DNA of 64,000 bases, taken from Pachypanchax playfairii (lineage: Eukaryota; Chordata; Actinopteri; Cyprinodontiformes; Aplocheilidae). Made by a program: the position numbers and the translations under genes. Shown here one piece after another: positions 61,101-64,000 of the stretch; the first letter of the stretch is position 1; each line of letters begins with the position of its first letter. The stretch is taken from contig SSNP01000084.1 of assembly GCA_006937955.1 (NCBI GenBank), positions 1,397,090 through 1,461,089 of the forward strand, in the 5' to 3' direction. The notes under the pieces were generated by a model. That model ran no database searches, was not told the origin of the DNA, and worked only from the letters and a program-made list of their open reading frames with translations.

Positions 61101-64000
61101 AAAGTTAATAGAACTAATAAAAGAGTCAAAGAATCCATAAAGTCATTAGAACATCTGCTCTTGGCACAATAATTATTAGCAATACATTTTACATAAACTC
61201 AACAGGAGAAGTAGATTTTAAAAGGCTTTTTGGGTTTTTACGTTTCTGTCAAAACTGTTTCAAATGTAATTATCTCAGCGCTGTTCAGATGCAGAATGAA
61301 TGACCTTTTTGACATTTCATTGCCACCAAAAAGCCAATTGGCCTTACTTTTAAAGAGGAAGTTAAGAGACATTTAAAGCACATGAAGTAGGGCTACTTCA
61401 TTTGCAATTGTGACACATGACCAAGTTCAAGAAGATCCGCAGCTCTCTTTGTTGTGCTACCTGAGACAATAAAACAGAAACCTGGTACATCTGTAATTCA
61501 CAGAAAAACAGATCTAACACGCTGCACTTTTACACCTTTATTGTAGTGTTTAGTGCCTTCAAGGCTTCCTCCCTCTGACTCTTACAAAGTATAATAAAGT
61601 TAGTGTCACAATAATCTTTGAGTGAAAAATATTCAGCAACGTAGTGTTCAATATAAGCCCAGTCTTCGTCTTTTTTTTTTCCATTGAACATCCATGCAAT
61701 GAGGATCTTTCATTGTGTTTGGTTTTCCCCTTGAGCTTTAATTTGATACTCTCATGGGCTATTGTTTTAAAAATTAAGGCTCTGTTCAGCTCACATCCTA
61801 GACCTAGACTTAATAATCTTGCTGTATCAAGATCTGGATCTGATTGCTGTGTTGGTTATGAATTAAATAAGATTTTGAAATGATAATTATTCTTGGACTT
61901 TAAACGAGTCACTCTATATTTATTTAGATATGTTTTGATGTATTTTGCTCCCACTTTAGAAGAGATTTAGCTTAATATTCATTTTTAAATGCTAAAGATA
62001 AAGATTTTAAGAATGTTTGAATAGTTTTGAAAGTTTTGTTTAGAGATCTCGGTTGTGAATCTAAAGCAAACAGCTGAAAGAAACCAGTTTTCCCACAGCA
62101 TTTTTTTATCTAAAGACTTACAATAAGCACTTTTTTTAAAATTAACTTTTCACTTGCATTCAACTTCTTTTGAAGTTTTTTGTAAACTTAGGATGGGAAA
62201 CTCATTCCAGAGGATAATACAGTACAAAGAAAGTAGAGCTTATGGCCATGCTAACGTCTTACCTAACAGTCTGTTAGCTTTCTATAGAGCAAAAAGAATA
62301 ATCAATCTGTCAGTCGTCTAACCTGTTACACAATCTGACTTCTTTCCCCTTCATTTTGTGTCTGTCTTCTCCAGTGTTGAACCGTTCATCAGTTAACTTC
62401 AATATATCAAGTTACTAAGCAACAGAGTGCTTGCAATAGTACAGTGAGTTTGCTTTTGATTGACAGGCTATATATTTGCTGAAATTACTCTAAATGTGTC
62501 TCTCTCTCTTTAACTAAGAAAAAAATGCAACCATTTAACACAAAGATAGTACGGAGTGTGTTCTGAATGCCTAGCAGTTAAAATTAATGTTCCTACTCAT
62601 TTAACTCCAACATTAAAACGGACCTCTTATTAAGAGTATAATTATGCTGTAGAAGACAAGGTGAACTACCCTGACTGCTGAATTTCATGATAAATTGTTT
62701 CACCTTGTAACACATCGAACAGACATTTTTATTGTCGAGTTTTGACATGCAGAGTAGACGTGGCAGAGCTTGATGCAAGTGCCTCTCCATTTGAGGTAAA
62801 CACCATGAGATCATCGGTAAATTCTTTCTGCAGCGTCACTGCCAAGGAGAGGTAAATTATTGTCTCGACAGATGAAAACTGTTATTCAGGTTAGTGTATC
62901 TTATGCTGTGTCCAGAAGATGTTTACTAAAAGGCTCCAACCAGATGAGATAAGTAGACAAAAGCAAATTACAAGCATTTTTCGTTGTTGTTGTTCTAACA
63001 TGACCGCAAGTAAACTCTCATGACAAATTCCGTCTTGCGCACTTCCAGCAGATGGAGAGATGAAACAGATGTGGATTCACATCCTGTTAAAATGACACTG
63101 ACATGAATCAGTGAGATTAGAGTTTACAAAAAGGCTTTTTTTTTGCTTTCTAAAATCATTTTGTTGCTCATCTTCCTCAAATTATGGTGGACAATTTCCA
63201 GCCCTTTGCTTTTCGTCTACATTTTTGTGATTGCATTACAAAACAGAGAAGAATCCTGAATGTATTTATTTTCCTTACAAAGTTAAATGCACACAGTGTC
63301 TTCTCAGATGGCTCACACAGAAGTTACATCCACCAGAGACTGAATGACAGCTGACTATGGAATCAGCTTTCTAACACAAAACACAATAATTGTAAACAGC
63401 TATTGGCTAATCAACTATGAAACCGAGGCTATTCTTTTACAAATGATCAAGAGCAATTAACTTGTAAAATGGGATTTTAAACATGTTGAGAATCAAGATT
63501 TAGATATGTGGATTTAAAAGTACTTTCTATAATTTTTTTGTAAGTTTTGGGGGAGATAATAAATTTGGACAATATTTTGAAGGCATTATTATCTTGTTAG
63601 CCAAATTAACAACTTCCATTTATAGTTAATGTAACTGCAATCATTTTGCTTGTCCTCGACAGATCTTGATTTTAAGTCCAATCAGACATTTAAGTGCTTC
63701 AGACTTTGTGAAATTTCCCAGAAAATAAAACAATTTGATTTTGTAAAGATAAATTGAAAATTATAGAATGTTGATCAAGATGTTACAGTTTGTTTCTTTT
63801 CCTTTTTGTCTCATGTTTGTACTATAAAATATTCTCATGTAGCCAACCAATCTATTGATTTTATAACGTGCAGAATGAAAATTAGTCAACTTAAACTCAA
63901 AATGTATGTTCCCAGCAACTTTAATAAAGACACAATCCGATGTTACAAATGCAGTATTCAATTTTCTACGTTATATAAGATTAATCAGCAGGACTTCTGT
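58186..64000 (+). other. Intron block with no recognisable gene
   Basis: AT-rich sequence with homopolymer T and A runs. Open frames of 65-112 codons (for example 59686-60024) show no family resemblance and no splice borders in usable phase. A candidate recursive splice site at 59449/59450 is listed separately. Confidence 0.6.
59413..59455 (+). other. nrxn1: Candidate recursive splice site or 37-nt microexon
   Basis: The run ccagttctatttttacag ends at 59449 and is followed directly by gtaagc, again a 3' splice site fused to a 5' splice site inside a long intron. A second acceptor, ctcttgcag, ends at 59412, so the same donor could define a 37-nt microexon (59413-59449). In phase 0 this would read DINFTHPSSIFT plus one base and leave phase 1. 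Its length is not a multiple of three, which makes the ratchet-point reading somewhat more attractive. The polypyrimidine tract is shorter than at 13444. Confidence 0.4.

Larger units (their letters stand above)
50251..64000 (+). other. nrxn1: Neurexin intron after LNS6 (partial, at least 13.7 kb)
   Basis: Starts with the donor gtaagg and runs to the window end. I did not find the next stalk exon (expected to carry an acidic TTDDLLVASAECPSDDED-like stretch) or the transmembrane/cytoplasmic exon. It contains a hAT-like element, a Tc1-like relic and a 3.5-kb block present twice around a 10-N gap. The assembled length is probably inflated by about 3.5 kb. Confidence 0.8.

Overview
This is vertebrate, almost certainly teleost, nuclear DNA. 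It is AT-rich, with very few coding bases in long introns and fish-type mobile elements: an internally deleted CR1/L2-like LINE, Tc1/mariner relics, a hAT-like element, a piggyBac-type MITE and a second MITE. Apart from transposon fragments, the only protein-coding sequence I can support is part of one neurexin gene on the + strand. There are no bacterial-style genes, operons, CRISPR arrays, rRNAs or tRNAs.

Four exons encode the last LNS/laminin-G domain (LNS6), shared by alpha- and beta-neurexins, plus the start of the Ser/Thr-rich stalk: 5175-5356, 42699-42870, the 90-nt alternative splice-site-4 (SS4) cassette 48566-48655, and 49931-50250. All have canonical AG/GT borders, and their phases chain together with or without the cassette. 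The introns are 37,342, 5,695 and 1,275 nt, with partial introns at both window ends. The SS4 peptide rules out nrxn3-type. The stalk sequence and large introns favour a fish nrxn1 co-orthologue (1a or 1b) over nrxn2, but that choice rests on remembered family sequences.

Layout: 1-5174, intron upstream of LNS6 with an old interspersed repeat. 5357-42698, giant intron with MITEs (23.3-23.8 kb and 31.0-31.4 kb), a deleted LINE (25.4-26.3 kb), a Tc1/mariner end (27.5-28.0 kb) and a strong candidate recursive splice site at 13444/13445. 42871-48565, intron before the SS4 cassette. 48656-49930, short AT-rich intron with a dense TAAA cluster expected to bind STAR-family splicing regulators, plus a perfect 12-bp inverted repeat. 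50251-64000, 3' intron with a hAT-like element and a 3,514-bp block that appears twice around a 10-N gap (51148-54661 and 54672-58185), probably an assembly artefact. The transmembrane/cytoplasmic exons, the beta-specific first exon and the earlier alpha exons lie outside the window.

The exons work together: residues for the LNS6 Ca2+ site and neuroligin contact are split between the first, second and fourth exons, and the SS4 cassette is inserted just before the last of them. The regulatory signals around SS4 and the candidate recursive splice sites in the long introns are the most interesting non-coding content.
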